A DNA stretch of 64,000 bases from Candidatus Rhodoferax mariagerensis (GCA_016719055.1 JADKAW010000044.1:62001-126000); one strand, 5' to 3'; positions 51,407 to 59,601 are shown, counted from the stretch's first letter. Notes: a model not told the origin generated them from the sequence alone. Made by a program: numbers and translations.

Positions 51407-51508
51407 CCGGGTGCGGCGGGACTCTGGCGGAGTGAAGTCAAGGAGGAGGTCCGGGCGCAGCACGGGCCGGGGGACATGAGCGCAGTCAGAGTCCCGTCGC
51501 GCACGGCG
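51407..51508 (+). repeat. AAGGAGGAGG palindromic element, copy B
   Basis: Arms GTGCGGCGGGACTCTG and CAGAGTCCCGTCGCGCAC pair; inside are GAAGTCAAGGAGGAGG, an imperfect stem GGTCCGGGC..., and CCGGGGGACATGAGCG. It faces copy C across the 181-base middle of the ligC-ligB gap, and no gene lies in that gap (51037-51545). Confidence 0.85.
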
Positions 51509-51545
51509 GACCTCAGTGCACAGTCTGAAGAAAGCTGCAGCCTGT

Positions 51546-52442
51546 TCATGCATTCTGCAAAATCAGATGCCCCACCGCCGTGTTCGACGCAGGTACATGG
51601 TAAAAACGGTGTCTAACCCTTACAGAACCTGCGCCAAAAGCTACAGATTTAGTAGTGTCAGATTGAACAACATCCGACATCGCACCCCGGGCAATCAGCC
51701 ACATCACCAACTCCACGCCTTCACTACCCGCCTCGCGCACATAGTCGATGTGCGGAGTTTTGGCGCAGGCAACCGGGTCGGTGATCAACTGGTCGAGCCA
51801 GGCGTTGTCCCACTCGCGGTTGATCAACCCAGCGCGCGCGCCCTGCAACTGGTGGCTCATGCCGCCGGTGCCCCAGATATGCACGTTCAGGTCGTCGTCG
51901 TAACTTTCCACTGCACGCCCAATGGCCTGACCCAGGTTAAAACAACGCTGACCGCTGGGCACCGGGTACTGCACCACGTTGACGGCAAACGGAATCACCG
52001 GGCATGGCCAGGCACCGTGCACCGGGTCTTGCTCGCCACACATCAGCGACAGCGGCACGGTCAGGCCATGATCGACTTCCATCCTGTTAACGATGGTCAG
52101 GTCAAAGTCCTGCTGTATCACCGAGTGCGCAATATGGCTGGCCAACTCTGGGTGGCCGATGACCTTCGGGCAGGGCCGCGGGCCAAAACCCTCGTCAGCC
52201 GGTTGATACTGCGCCGCCGTGCCAATGGCAAAGGTCGGAATCATGTCCAGGCTGAAGGCCGTGGCGTGGTCGTTATAAACCAAAAAAATGACGTCGGGAC
52301 GGTTGTCCTTCATCCACTGTTTGGAGAACTCGTAACCCTTGAACAGCGGCTGCCAGTAGGGTTCGTGGGTTTTGCCCAGGTCCATGGCAGCACCAATCGC
52401 GGGCACATGGCTGGTGAAGACGGCGGCGGTAATGCGGGCCAT
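51546..52442 (-). CDS. ligB: Protocatechuate 4,5-dioxygenase beta (catalytic) subunit
   Basis: The 298-residue class III extradiol dioxygenase subunit holds Fe(II) and opens the ring of protocatechuate. ITAAVFTSHVPAIGAAMD has the first iron histidine, FLVYNDHATAFSLD the second, and NRMEVDHGLTVPL and GTGGMSHQLQGAR line the active site. The C-terminus carries an insert (SDTTKSVAFGAGSVR) produced by a repeat copy just before the family tail YHVPASNTAVGHLIL. ATG at 52442 follows AGGAG in ligA and a one-base gap. Confidence 0.96.
   Translation of the reverse strand: MARITAAVFTSHVPAIGAAMDLGKTHEPYWQPLFKGYEFSKQWMKDNRPDVIFLVYNDHATAFSLDMIPTFAIGTAAQYQPADEGFGPRPCPKVIGHPELASHIAHSVIQQDFDLTIVNRMEVDHGLTVPLSLMCGEQDPVHGAWPCPVIPFAVNVVQYPVPSGQRCFNLGQAIGRAVESYDDDLNVHIWGTGGMSHQLQGARAGLINREWDNAWLDQLITDPVACAKTPHIDYVREAGSEGVELVMWLIARGAMSDVVQSDTTKSVAFGAGSVRVRHRFYHVPASNTAVGHLILQNA
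51609..51664 (-). repeat. Dispersed repeat inside ligB
   Basis: On the minus strand ACACTACTAAATCTGTAGCT, then TTTGGCGCAGGTTCTGTAAG and GGTTAGACA match the repeat pattern. It adds about a dozen residues near the C-terminus of the dioxygenase subunit. Confidence 0.75.
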
Positions 52443-52443
52443 G

Positions 52444-52920
52444 TCAGATTGCTCCTGGTGTGGTGTGGCTGGATGAGGCCTGGCGGGCGGCAGCACCGGC
52501 TGCGCCCTGGGGTTGGTTATGCGCCTGCGCGTCGCCGTTTTCGCCAATATAGCGGTTGCCCTCGATGCGACGCCCACCAGCGAGCATCATGGCGCGGTAT
52601 TCGTCCTCGGTCATGCCGGTCATGCTGCCGGCCATCTGCTGAAAACTCAGACCATGGGTGGCACCAATCTTGGCCAGAAAGTAAATATTGCCGCCCAGTT
52701 GCATGGCGCGGTTCAGGTCCAGGTCCAGCACGGCTTGTTTTTGGTCTTCAGTCATCGGCCATTCGTTCAGATAAGCACGCTGGTCGGCCTTGAAGCGCGC
52801 GCGGTTGTCTGCCTTCATCAGCGACATGCAGAACTGGTTAAGCCAGTAGCCTTTGCGGCTTTGTTCCGCGTCAAAGATCAGGGTGCCGGGGATGTTTTGG
52901 TAGGGTTTGTCGAGTGCCAT
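52444..52920 (-). CDS. ligA: Protocatechuate 4,5-dioxygenase alpha subunit
   Basis: The 158-residue small subunit caps the active site of LigB. The start DKPYQNIPGTLIFDAEQSRK and the segment NIYFLAKIGATHGLSFQQM with AGSMTGMTEDEY are typical. The tail beyond residue 125 is Ala/Gln/Ser-rich (QPQGAAGAAARQASSS) and longer than in many relatives. It precedes ligB by one base. Confidence 0.96.
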   Translation of the reverse strand: MALDKPYQNIPGTLIFDAEQSRKGYWLNQFCMSLMKADNRARFKADQRAYLNEWPMTEDQKQAVLDLDLNRAMQLGGNIYFLAKIGATHGLSFQQMAGSMTGMTEDEYRAMMLAGGRRIEGNRYIGENGDAQAHNQPQGAAGAAARQASSSHTTPGAI

Positions 52921-53042
52921 GGGGTTCCTGTTAGATTGGTAACTGCTAATCGGCTAATCACTCACGGTCTGGCAAAAAATGGGGGCAGATCGGTGAAGCA
53001 CTGCCAACACGGCTCTGACCCCGATTTTCCTGCGGACCAGAA

Positions 53043-53100
53043 GATAGGTGCTATTTCGGTCTCCAGGCCAATAACCATATGCGCTGGCAGCTATCATTTC
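53043..53100 (-). repeat. Dispersed repeat between ligI and ligA
   Basis: The plus strand reads GTGCTATTTCGGTCTCCAGG and then ATGCGCTGGCAGCTATCATT. Its edge includes the ligI stop codon at 53094-53096. Confidence 0.6.
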
Positions 53101-54029
53101 CAGTACAAACGGATGGGGTTGTCCACCAGCAGCTTTTGCTGCAACTCTACGGTGGGGGCAATGTGCGGGATGAAATCGACCAGCAGGCCGTCGTCGGGCA
53201 TGTGGTCTTTCAGGTTCGGGTGCGGCCAGTCGGTGCCCCATAACACCCGGTCCGGGAACTCTTCGACGATGGTGCGCGCGAAAGGAATCACATCGCGGTA
53301 GGCGTTTTGTTCACCGTTCAGGGCTTTCGGGCCGGCCACACTCAGGCGCTCGGGGCAGCTCACCTTGCTCCACACATTGGGGTGCTGGCGCATGAATTTG
53401 CGAAACAGCTCAAACTGCGGGCCATCCACCGGCAGCGACACATCCGGGCGGCCCATGTGGTCCACCACCACGGTCGTTGGCAAGGTGGTAAAAAACTCCC
53501 ACAACTCGGGCAAATCGACCGCTTCAAAGTAGATCACCACATGCCAGCCGAGCTTGGCAATGCGCCCGGCAATCTCCATCAGCTCGTCTTTGGGGGTGAA
53601 ATCCACCAGCCGTTTGACAAAGTTAAAACGCACGCCGCGCACGCCGGCCTGGTGCATGGCTTGCAGTTCGGCATCACTCACGCTGCGCTTGACCGTTGCC
53701 ACACCGCGTGCCTTGCCGTTGCTGGCAACCAGCGCATCTACCAGCGCGCGGTTGTCCGCGCCGTGGCAGGTGGCCTGCACGATGACGTTTTTGTCAAAAC
53801 CCAGGTGATCGCGTAGCGCAAACAGCTGAGCTTTGGACGCATCACACGGGGTGTATTTGCGCTCAGGAGCGTAAGGAAACTCGGCACCGGGGCCAAACAC
53901 GTGGCAATGGGCATCGACTGCGCCTGGCGGCAGTTTGAAAGTGGGCCTGGACGGACCGGCATACCAGTCCAGCCAGCCGGGCGTTTTGGTGAAATCACCT
54001 GTAGAGGGCTTACTCATGGGTTGACTCAT
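53094..54029 (-). CDS. ligI: 2-Pyrone-4,6-dicarboxylate hydrolase
   Basis: The 311-residue amidohydrolase-superfamily enzyme opens the pyrone made by LigC to 4-oxalomesaconate. The metal motif is VDAHCHVFGPGAEFPY; GVRGVRFNFVKRL, VVVDHMGRPDVS and LWGTDWPHPN are the other landmarks. It lies between ligA and the DUF1932 gene in the minus-strand operon. An internal ATG (MSKPSTGDF, 54017) is an alternative start. Confidence 0.95.
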   Translation of the reverse strand: MSQPMSKPSTGDFTKTPGWLDWYAGPSRPTFKLPPGAVDAHCHVFGPGAEFPYAPERKYTPCDASKAQLFALRDHLGFDKNVIVQATCHGADNRALVDALVASNGKARGVATVKRSVSDAELQAMHQAGVRGVRFNFVKRLVDFTPKDELMEIAGRIAKLGWHVVIYFEAVDLPELWEFFTTLPTTVVVDHMGRPDVSLPVDGPQFELFRKFMRQHPNVWSKVSCPERLSVAGPKALNGEQNAYRDVIPFARTIVEEFPDRVLWGTDWPHPNLKDHMPDDGLLVDFIPHIAPTVELQQKLLVDNPIRLYWK

Positions 54030-54091
54030 TTGTTTCTTGCGTGATTTTTTTGATGGAAGCGGCCGCAGCCTTGGCGAGTCTGTTTAACCAT

Positions 54092-55021
54092 TCATGACTT
54101 TTCTTGCCGCCTGGCCAGCGCCAGCATGCGGTCAGCCTCCACACGCCAATCGGCGCTGCGGGCAAATTTGGGGGTGCCGCGTGCGCCAAAAACACCGGCA
54201 TCGGCGCAGTCAGCCACCCAGGCCTGGCGTTCGGCGGTGCCGGCGGCTGACCACGGGGCCAAGCCGGCATCGCGCACGGTTTCAGCGACCTCACGCACCT
54301 CTTCACTGCGACGGCGGCCATGCTCGATGACGCGCTGAAAAAAATAGGCGGCCTGCTTTTCCCAGTCAATGCCGGGGAAAGTTTCATACAGGCTGGCCAC
54401 CACCGCGTCTTCCACACCGTAATGGCGGGCGGCGGTAAAGCTTTCGATCACCATCGCTTCCAAGCCTTTGATCATCACGCTGCGGCACATTTTGGTGGCA
54501 GATGCCACACCAAGCCGGTCGCTGGCCACTTTGGACGCAAAGCCCAGCGTATTGATCAGTGGTGAAAGCTCTGCGGCGTGCGCGCCACCCAGCAGCAAGG
54601 GCACCTTGATGCGGTAGGGCGGAATGCTGGTCATCACCGCGCCTTCCACATAACGGCCCCCTGCCCCGTCGATCAATGCGGCAGCACGCTGCTTGGCACC
54701 GGGTGAGGCGGAATTGAAGTCCAGAAAAAACGCCCCCGGCAACACAGTCGGCGCGCAGGCCAGCGCCACCGGCACCGTCTGGCTGGCTGTGACGGCGCTG
54801 ACGATGAAGTCAGACTGCGCAGCCAGCGCCGCGCTGCAGGCCATCAGGCGCACGCCGTGCTGCGCTGCATGAGTCTGCAGCGGGCTGGCGGTGGCCGGGT
54901 CGTCCAGTTTGATGTCATAGGTGCTGACCGCAACACCTTGCGCCCGCAGGTCTTCGGCCAGGATGCGCCCCACCTCGCCATAACCCACCAGACCTACACG
55001 CCAGTTTGCAGAATTTTTCAT
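54092..55021 (-). CDS. NAD(P)-binding DUF1932 protein in the protocatechuate operon
   Basis: The 309-residue protein resembles 3-hydroxyisobutyrate/6-phosphogluconate dehydrogenases: the dinucleotide motif VGLVGYGEVGRILAEDL at the N-terminus, ALAAQSDFIVSAVTASQT, and a C-terminal DUF1932 helical domain (GVASATKMCRSVMIKGLEAM with the catalytic-type lysine). The substrate is unknown. Homologues often accompany gallate and protocatechuate 4,5-cleavage genes, so I infer a side reaction on a hydroxy or keto acid of this pathway. It sits between ligK and ligI. Confidence 0.85.
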   Translation of the reverse strand: MKNSANWRVGLVGYGEVGRILAEDLRAQGVAVSTYDIKLDDPATASPLQTHAAQHGVRLMACSAALAAQSDFIVSAVTASQTVPVALACAPTVLPGAFFLDFNSASPGAKQRAAALIDGAGGRYVEGAVMTSIPPYRIKVPLLLGGAHAAELSPLINTLGFASKVASDRLGVASATKMCRSVMIKGLEAMVIESFTAARHYGVEDAVVASLYETFPGIDWEKQAAYFFQRVIEHGRRRSEEVREVAETVRDAGLAPWSAAGTAERQAWVADCADAGVFGARGTPKFARSADWRVEADRMLALARRQEKS

Positions 55022-55025
55022 GGTG

Positions 55026-55075
55026 TTTTTAGCCTCTCGCCCTTACGGGACTTGCGCAGGCTGCTACAGTAAACA
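55026..55075 (-). repeat. Dispersed repeat before the DUF1932 gene
   Basis: The plus strand reads TTTTTAGCCTCTCGCCCTTA and then TTGCGCAGGCTGCTACAGTA, the repeat layout. It lies in the ligK-DUF1932 gap beside a second copy. Confidence 0.65.
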
Positions 55076-55130
55076 AAGCAGTTGGCAACCGATGACGAGT
55101 GCTCGTGCAGTTGGCTTGATTTTTCATGAC

Positions 55131-55186
55131 GTTTTTGGCCTCCAGCCCTTATAGGGATTGCGTAGAGCGCTTCAATCTATATAGCG
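55131..55186 (-). repeat. Dispersed repeat at the 3' end of ligK
   Basis: The plus strand reads TTTTTGGCCTCCAGCCCTTA and then GGATTGCGTAGAGCGCTTCA. It extends into the final codons and stop of ligK at 55172. Confidence 0.7.
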
Positions 55187-55855
55187 TAAACCGGCCTTGG
55201 CCAGGCCTTCGCGCATCTTGTAATAGTCCAGCCCCAGCACGCCAGAGGCAAAAATGGCACGCTTGGCACCTTCATTGGCTTCACGCGCCTCGGCCGCATC
55301 TGCGACTTTTTGCGCTACATCGGCAGGCACCACCACCACGCCGTCGATGTCGGCAATCACCACATCGCCAGGGTTGACCTGGGCACCGGCACACACCACC
55401 GGGATGTTGACCGAGCCCAGTGTGGCCTTGATGGTGCCTTTGGCGTGAATGGCTTTGGAAACCACCGGAAACTGCATCTCGGTCAGGTCCTTCACATCGC
55501 GCACGCCACCGTCAATGATCAGGCCCAAGGCACCGCGCGCTTTGAACGAAGTGGCCAGCAGATCACCAAAAAAACCGTCCGTGTTGTCGGTGGTGCAGGC
55601 CGCCACCACCATGTCGCCAGGTTGCAACTGCTCGGCAGCCACATGCATCATCCAGTTGTCGCCGGGTTGCAGCAGCACGGTCACTGCGGTGCCGCAGATG
55701 CGCGCCTCGTTGTAAATCGGCCGCATATAAGGCTTCATCAGGCCGACGCGGCCCATGGCCTCGTGGATGGTGGCCACGCCAAAGCGTGAGAGTTTCTCGA
55801 CGGCTGCCTTGTCGGCACGGGTGATATTGCGTTTGACGATTCCGAGCTTGTTCAT
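55172..55855 (-). CDS. ligK: 4-Carboxy-4-hydroxy-2-oxoadipate aldolase
   Basis: The 227-residue RraA-fold class II aldolase splits CHA into pyruvate and oxaloacetate, the end of the pathway. Landmarks: SRFGVATIHEAMGRVGLM, QPGDNWMMHVAAEQLQPGDM, GLIIDGGVRDVKDL with the metal-binding Asp, and GDVVIADIDGVVVVPADV. The start is ATG at 55855 (MNKLGIVKRNIT); the frame is open farther but overlaps the hemerythrin gene antisense to nothing useful. It lies 13 bases after the hemerythrin-like gene. Confidence 0.95.
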   Translation of the reverse strand: MNKLGIVKRNITRADKAAVEKLSRFGVATIHEAMGRVGLMKPYMRPIYNEARICGTAVTVLLQPGDNWMMHVAAEQLQPGDMVVAACTTDNTDGFFGDLLATSFKARGALGLIIDGGVRDVKDLTEMQFPVVSKAIHAKGTIKATLGSVNIPVVCAGAQVNPGDVVIADIDGVVVVPADVAQKVADAAEAREANEGAKRAIFASGVLGLDYYKMREGLAKAGLRYID

Positions 55856-55868
55856 GAATGGCTCCAGA

Positions 55869-56420
55869 TCAGGTGGGTGAGGCGTCCAGCGACACATGGC
55901 GCACGTGCAGCGACAAGCCCAGCGCCGCCATGTGGTTGCTGTTGCGGCACAAAATGCTGTGCGACAGCGGCAAAAACTCGTTTTCTTCAAAGGTGGCGTG
56001 GGCGCTGTATTGGCTTACCAGTTGCTCAATAGCGGCCAGATCCAGGTGGCAGGGCTGGCCTTTGGCCATCTTTTTGAGGTCAGGTTCCAGTTTGACAAAC
56101 ATACTTTCGACCACGCGGTGCTCACGCGTGAGCCGGTCGCAAATGGCCTTGACGTGGGCCAGCTCAGCGCCTTCGGTGGCGCTGGCCAGCACGGCCTCAA
56201 ACAACACCCGCTCCTCTTCTTCGTGGTGGTTGTAGATCACGTCGCGAAAGAAGCTGCGGGTGTCCTCCGCCACCTTGCGGGCGCGCTCGGCTGCTGCCAC
56301 CAGTTCGGGCAAGTCGCCCATGGTTTTAAGTTGTTTGAGAATGCCGTCGTGGCAGTGTGAAAAGATAGTGAGCGGCTCGTCACCGCTGGCCTGGGGGGTC
56401 GTTGGGTTGGGTTGGTCCAT
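55869..56420 (-). CDS. Hemerythrin-like HHE domain protein
   Basis: The 183-residue four-helix protein carries the histidines and acids of a diiron site: FSHCHDGILKQL, NHHEEEERVLFEAV, LTREHRVVESMF and HATFEENEFLPLS. It would bind oxygen or iron in the cytosol. Finding it inside an operon for an oxygen-dependent, iron(II)-labile dioxygenase suggests oxygen delivery, oxygen sensing or iron supply to LigAB, which is inference. A short tail beyond the last helix (LCRNSNHMAALGLSLHVRH) is unassigned. Confidence 0.85.
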   Translation of the reverse strand: MDQPNPTTPQASGDEPLTIFSHCHDGILKQLKTMGDLPELVAAAERARKVAEDTRSFFRDVIYNHHEEEERVLFEAVLASATEGAELAHVKAICDRLTREHRVVESMFVKLEPDLKKMAKGQPCHLDLAAIEQLVSQYSAHATFEENEFLPLSHSILCRNSNHMAALGLSLHVRHVSLDASPT

Positions 56421-56452
56421 AAGGCGTACCAGAATGGGTTGATTGGAGGTTG

Positions 56453-57481
56453 CTAGCCAGCACGCGCAGTCAGCAACGCATCCAGCCGTGGGAAGACGCG
56501 GCGGGCGTTGCCCTCGTAGATCTGCTGGCGGTCGGTGTCGCTCAGAATCTTGCTGGCTTCGATGTAGCGCTTGGTGTCGTCAAAATAGTGGCCGGTTTCG
56601 GGGTCAATGCCACGCACCGCGCCAATCATCTCACTGGCAAACAGCACGTTTTTCACCGGAATCACGGTGTTGAGCAGGTCAATGCCGGGCTGGTGATAAA
56701 CGCAGGTGTCAAAGTAGATGTTGTTCAGCAGGTGCTCGGCCAGCAGCGGCTTTTTCAGCTCTTGCGCCAGACCCCGGTAACGGCCCCAGTGGTAAGGTGC
56801 CGCGCCGCCGCCATGCGGAATCACAAAGCGCAGGTTCGGGAAGTCCTTGAACAAGTCGCCCTGAATCAGTTGCATCAAGGCAGTGGTGTCGGCATTGATG
56901 TAATGCGCACCGGTGGTGTGAAAGCAGGCATTGCAGCTGGTTGATACATGAATCATGGCGGGAATGTCAAATTCCACCATCTTCTCGTAAATCGGGTACC
57001 AGGCACGGTCGGTCAGGGGCGGGCTGGTCCAGTGCCCGCCACTGGGGTCGGGGTTCAGGTTAAGGCCGACATTGCCGTATTCTTTAACGCACTTTTCCAG
57101 TTCAGGAATACAGGTGGCGGGGTTCACACCCGGCGACTGTGGCAGCATGGCCACTGGCACAAAGTTGTCCGGAAACAGCTGGCTGACGCGGTAACACAGT
57201 TCGTTGCAAATGGCGGCCCAGGTGCTCGACACCTGGAAGTCACCAATGTGGTGCGCCATGAAGCTGGCGCGCGGGGAAAACAGCGTCAGGTCCAGGCCGC
57301 GCTCGGTCATCAGACGCAGCTGGTTGCTCAGGATGGACTCGCGAAGCTCGTCGTCGCTGATTTTCAGGTTAGACACTTTGGGCATGAGCGCGGGGGCTTG
57401 GATACCGGCTATTTGCTGGTTGCGCCAGGTTTCCAGCGCTTTGGGCGCCGTGGTGTAGTGGCCGTGGCAGTCGATGATCAT
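56453..57481 (-). CDS. ligJ: 4-Oxalomesaconate hydratase
   Basis: The 342-residue amidohydrolase-fold enzyme hydrates 4-oxalomesaconate to 4-carboxy-4-hydroxy-2-oxoadipate. The start MIIDCHGHYTTAPKALETWR has the first metal histidines; FSPRASFMAHHIGDFQVS, MIHVSTSCNACFHTTGAHY and FVIPHGGGAAPYHWGRYRG are LigJ-type. It follows the TRAP transporter genes and a repeat copy and precedes the hemerythrin gene by 32 bases. Confidence 0.95.
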   Translation of the reverse strand: MIIDCHGHYTTAPKALETWRNQQIAGIQAPALMPKVSNLKISDDELRESILSNQLRLMTERGLDLTLFSPRASFMAHHIGDFQVSSTWAAICNELCYRVSQLFPDNFVPVAMLPQSPGVNPATCIPELEKCVKEYGNVGLNLNPDPSGGHWTSPPLTDRAWYPIYEKMVEFDIPAMIHVSTSCNACFHTTGAHYINADTTALMQLIQGDLFKDFPNLRFVIPHGGGAAPYHWGRYRGLAQELKKPLLAEHLLNNIYFDTCVYHQPGIDLLNTVIPVKNVLFASEMIGAVRGIDPETGHYFDDTKRYIEASKILSDTDRQQIYEGNARRVFPRLDALLTARAG

Positions 57482-57502
57482 GGCAGACTTTCTATATGAG
57501 AA

Positions 57503-57560
57503 ATTGGGCTCTAGCGCTTATCCAGTATGTGCGAGCAGCTATACAAATTGATAAAACAGT
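57503..57560 (-). repeat. Dispersed repeat between dctM and ligJ
   Basis: The plus strand reads AATTGGGCTCTAGCGCTTAT and then GTGCGAGCAGCTATACAAAT, in the common reverse orientation. Confidence 0.65.
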
Positions 57561-57598
57561 GGTCAAACTCAGTGCTTGGCAGGGGCAGCGTTGGCCGA

Positions 57599-58930
57599 TC
57601 AAACGCCAAAGGTGCGCACCAGCACCAACGAAATCGACGGAAATACCAGCAGCAGCGCAATACGGATGAAGTCCGAGGCCAGAAACGGCATCACACCCTT
57701 GAAGGTTTCCACCAGTGGCACATCACGCGCCAGGCGGTTGATGATGAACACGTTCATGCCCACCGGCGGGTGCACCAGGCCAATTTCCACCACCATCAGC
57801 GCCAGAATGCCAAACCAGACGCTCTTGTCGGTGTCACTCAGGCCATAAAAATCCAGGCCCATGATGACCGGGTAAAAGATCGGGATGGTCAGCAATATCA
57901 TCGCCAGGCTGTCCATCACGCAACCCAAAAAGATGTAGATCAGCAAAATGGCCACCATCACCACCATCGGGCTGAGCTGACTGGCTTGCACCCAGGCCGC
58001 CAACTCAACCGGCATTTGCGACAGGGCCAGCGCGGTGTTGAGCATGTCGGCCCCCAGCAGCACCAGAAAAATCATGGCCGTGGCCTGCGCCGTGCCCAAA
58101 GCGCTTTCAATCAGGCCCTTGGTGCGCATGCCGCCCGACACCACCGCCAGCACACCACAAGCCGCAGCGCCTATGGCGGCGGCCTCGGTGGGGTTGGCCC
58201 AGCCACCATAGATGCCCACAATCACCACCACAAACACCAGCAGTACCGGGGCCACCTGCGCCAGGGCTTTGAGGCGTTTGGCCCAACTGGAGCGTGGACC
58301 GGCCGGGCCGGCGCCGGGGTTCATCGTGACAATGATCTTGATCACCAGCATGTAACCAATCATGGCAATGATGCCGGGCACTACCGCCGCCATGAACAGT
58401 TTGCCAATGGACTCCTGTGTCAGGATGGCATAAATCACCAGCGGCACCGAGGGTGGAATCATGATGCCCAGCGTGCCCCCCGCTGCCAGAGCGCCGGTGG
58501 CGAGCGAACCAGAGTAACCAAAACGCTTCAATTCAGGCAACGCCACCTGCCCCATGGTGGCTGCCGTGGCCAGGGACGAGCCGCAAATCGCACCAAACCC
58601 GGCGCAGGCACCAATGGAAGCCATGGCCACGCCGCCCTTCATGTGGCCCATAAAGGCTTCCACAAACCTGAACAGCGCCGCACTCAAGCCCCCGTGGGTG
58701 GCAAACTGGCCCATCAGCAAAAACAATGGAATCACCACAATGTCGTAGTTGGACAGACGGGCGTAAGCCAGGTTTTTGAGGTAATTCAAAATCGGGGCGG
58801 CCTCGCCATCGGTCAAATAGTAGTAACCCGCAGCGCCCATGGTGAACATGGCAATGCCAATGGGCACCCGCACCATCAGCAAGACCATCAGGCAGGCAAA
58901 AATAATGCCGCCAATTGCAATACCGCTCAT
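57599..58930 (-). CDS. TRAP transporter large permease (DctM)
   Basis: The 443-residue membrane protein has about 12 to 13 helices and DctM landmarks: RVPIGIAMFTMGAAGYYYL, FVEAFMGHMKGGVAMASIGA, GSSLATAATMGQVALPEL, ASGGTLGIMIPPSVPLVIYA-like stretch (AAGGTLGIMIPPSVPLVIYA) and GLVHPPVGMNVFIINRL. It is the sodium-coupled carrier of a TRAP system with DctQ and DctP. It overlaps dctQ by four bases. The location inside the lig operon suggests an aromatic or tricarboxylic substrate. Confidence 0.95.
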   Translation of the reverse strand: MSGIAIGGIIFACLMVLLMVRVPIGIAMFTMGAAGYYYLTDGEAAPILNYLKNLAYARLSNYDIVVIPLFLLMGQFATHGGLSAALFRFVEAFMGHMKGGVAMASIGACAGFGAICGSSLATAATMGQVALPELKRFGYSGSLATGALAAGGTLGIMIPPSVPLVIYAILTQESIGKLFMAAVVPGIIAMIGYMLVIKIIVTMNPGAGPAGPRSSWAKRLKALAQVAPVLLVFVVVIVGIYGGWANPTEAAAIGAAACGVLAVVSGGMRTKGLIESALGTAQATAMIFLVLLGADMLNTALALSQMPVELAAWVQASQLSPMVVMVAILLIYIFLGCVMDSLAMILLTIPIFYPVIMGLDFYGLSDTDKSVWFGILALMVVEIGLVHPPVGMNVFIINRLARDVPLVETFKGVMPFLASDFIRIALLLVFPSISLVLVRTFGV

Positions 58931-59490
58931 GCTTTCACCCTACCATTCGTGCTGCCTTGCATCATGCTCAAACGCAGGTGAATACCCACCATATAAAAGC
59001 CGGCAAGCGCCATCAGCAAAAAGCCGGGCACCATCAACACCTGCGCAATCCACACGGGCCAACCCAGAATCATGCTGGTCTCGCCAGCGTCCTTGATCGA
59101 CAGTGCACCCACCCCGGCGCGCCAGGTAATCAGTGCTCCCACCACGCCCACCAGCAGCGAACCAAAGGCGTCAAGGCGATGCACCGTGGCCGGGTTGGCC
59201 TTGGCGGTGAAAAAATCCACCTTCACATCGCCGCCGTTGAGATGGCAATAGGCAAAAAAACTGGCCGAGGCAAAGGCCGCAGCCATTTGCAACATCTCCA
59301 CATCGCCCGGCACCGGCACCGCCCATAGCTTGCGGCCCACAATGCTGACGATGCTCATGACCACAATCGCCACAAAAATCAGCCCGCCCGTGATGGCTGA
59401 CAGCTTGGACGCATTGAACAACAGGTGGCCGATCGGGCCAAAAGCTTGGGTTGCGGCGCCAGGCGCTGCACCTGGGATGGGCTCTTGCAT
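58927..59490 (-). CDS. TRAP transporter small permease (DctQ)
   Basis: The 187-residue protein has four helices: ITGGLIFVAIVVMSIVSIVG, the FASASFFAYCHLNGGDVKVD pair, LVGVVGALITWRAGVGAL, and VWIAQVLMVPGFLLMALAGF. The short GGDVKVDFF loop after the second helix is typical of DctQ. It bridges the binding protein and DctM. The N-terminus is Ala/Gly/Pro-rich, so the true start may be a little later than 59490. Confidence 0.92.
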   Translation of the reverse strand: MQEPIPGAAPGAATQAFGPIGHLLFNASKLSAITGGLIFVAIVVMSIVSIVGRKLWAVPVPGDVEMLQMAAAFASASFFAYCHLNGGDVKVDFFTAKANPATVHRLDAFGSLLVGVVGALITWRAGVGALSIKDAGETSMILGWPVWIAQVLMVPGFLLMALAGFYMVGIHLRLSMMQGSTNGRVKA

Positions 59491-59601
59491 GGAGGAACTC
59501 CTCTGTCGCCACCCTCAGCGGGTGGATCTGAATGGCAAAGATGACGGGAATCGCCAAGCTGGTGTGACCTTGCGCCACACCCGCCTGAAATAGACGCTGG
59601 C

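Noticed and set aside
57527..58981. 484-residue plus-strand frame
   Set aside because: Antisense to dctM; His/Gln/Asn-rich shadow composition with no recognisable motif.
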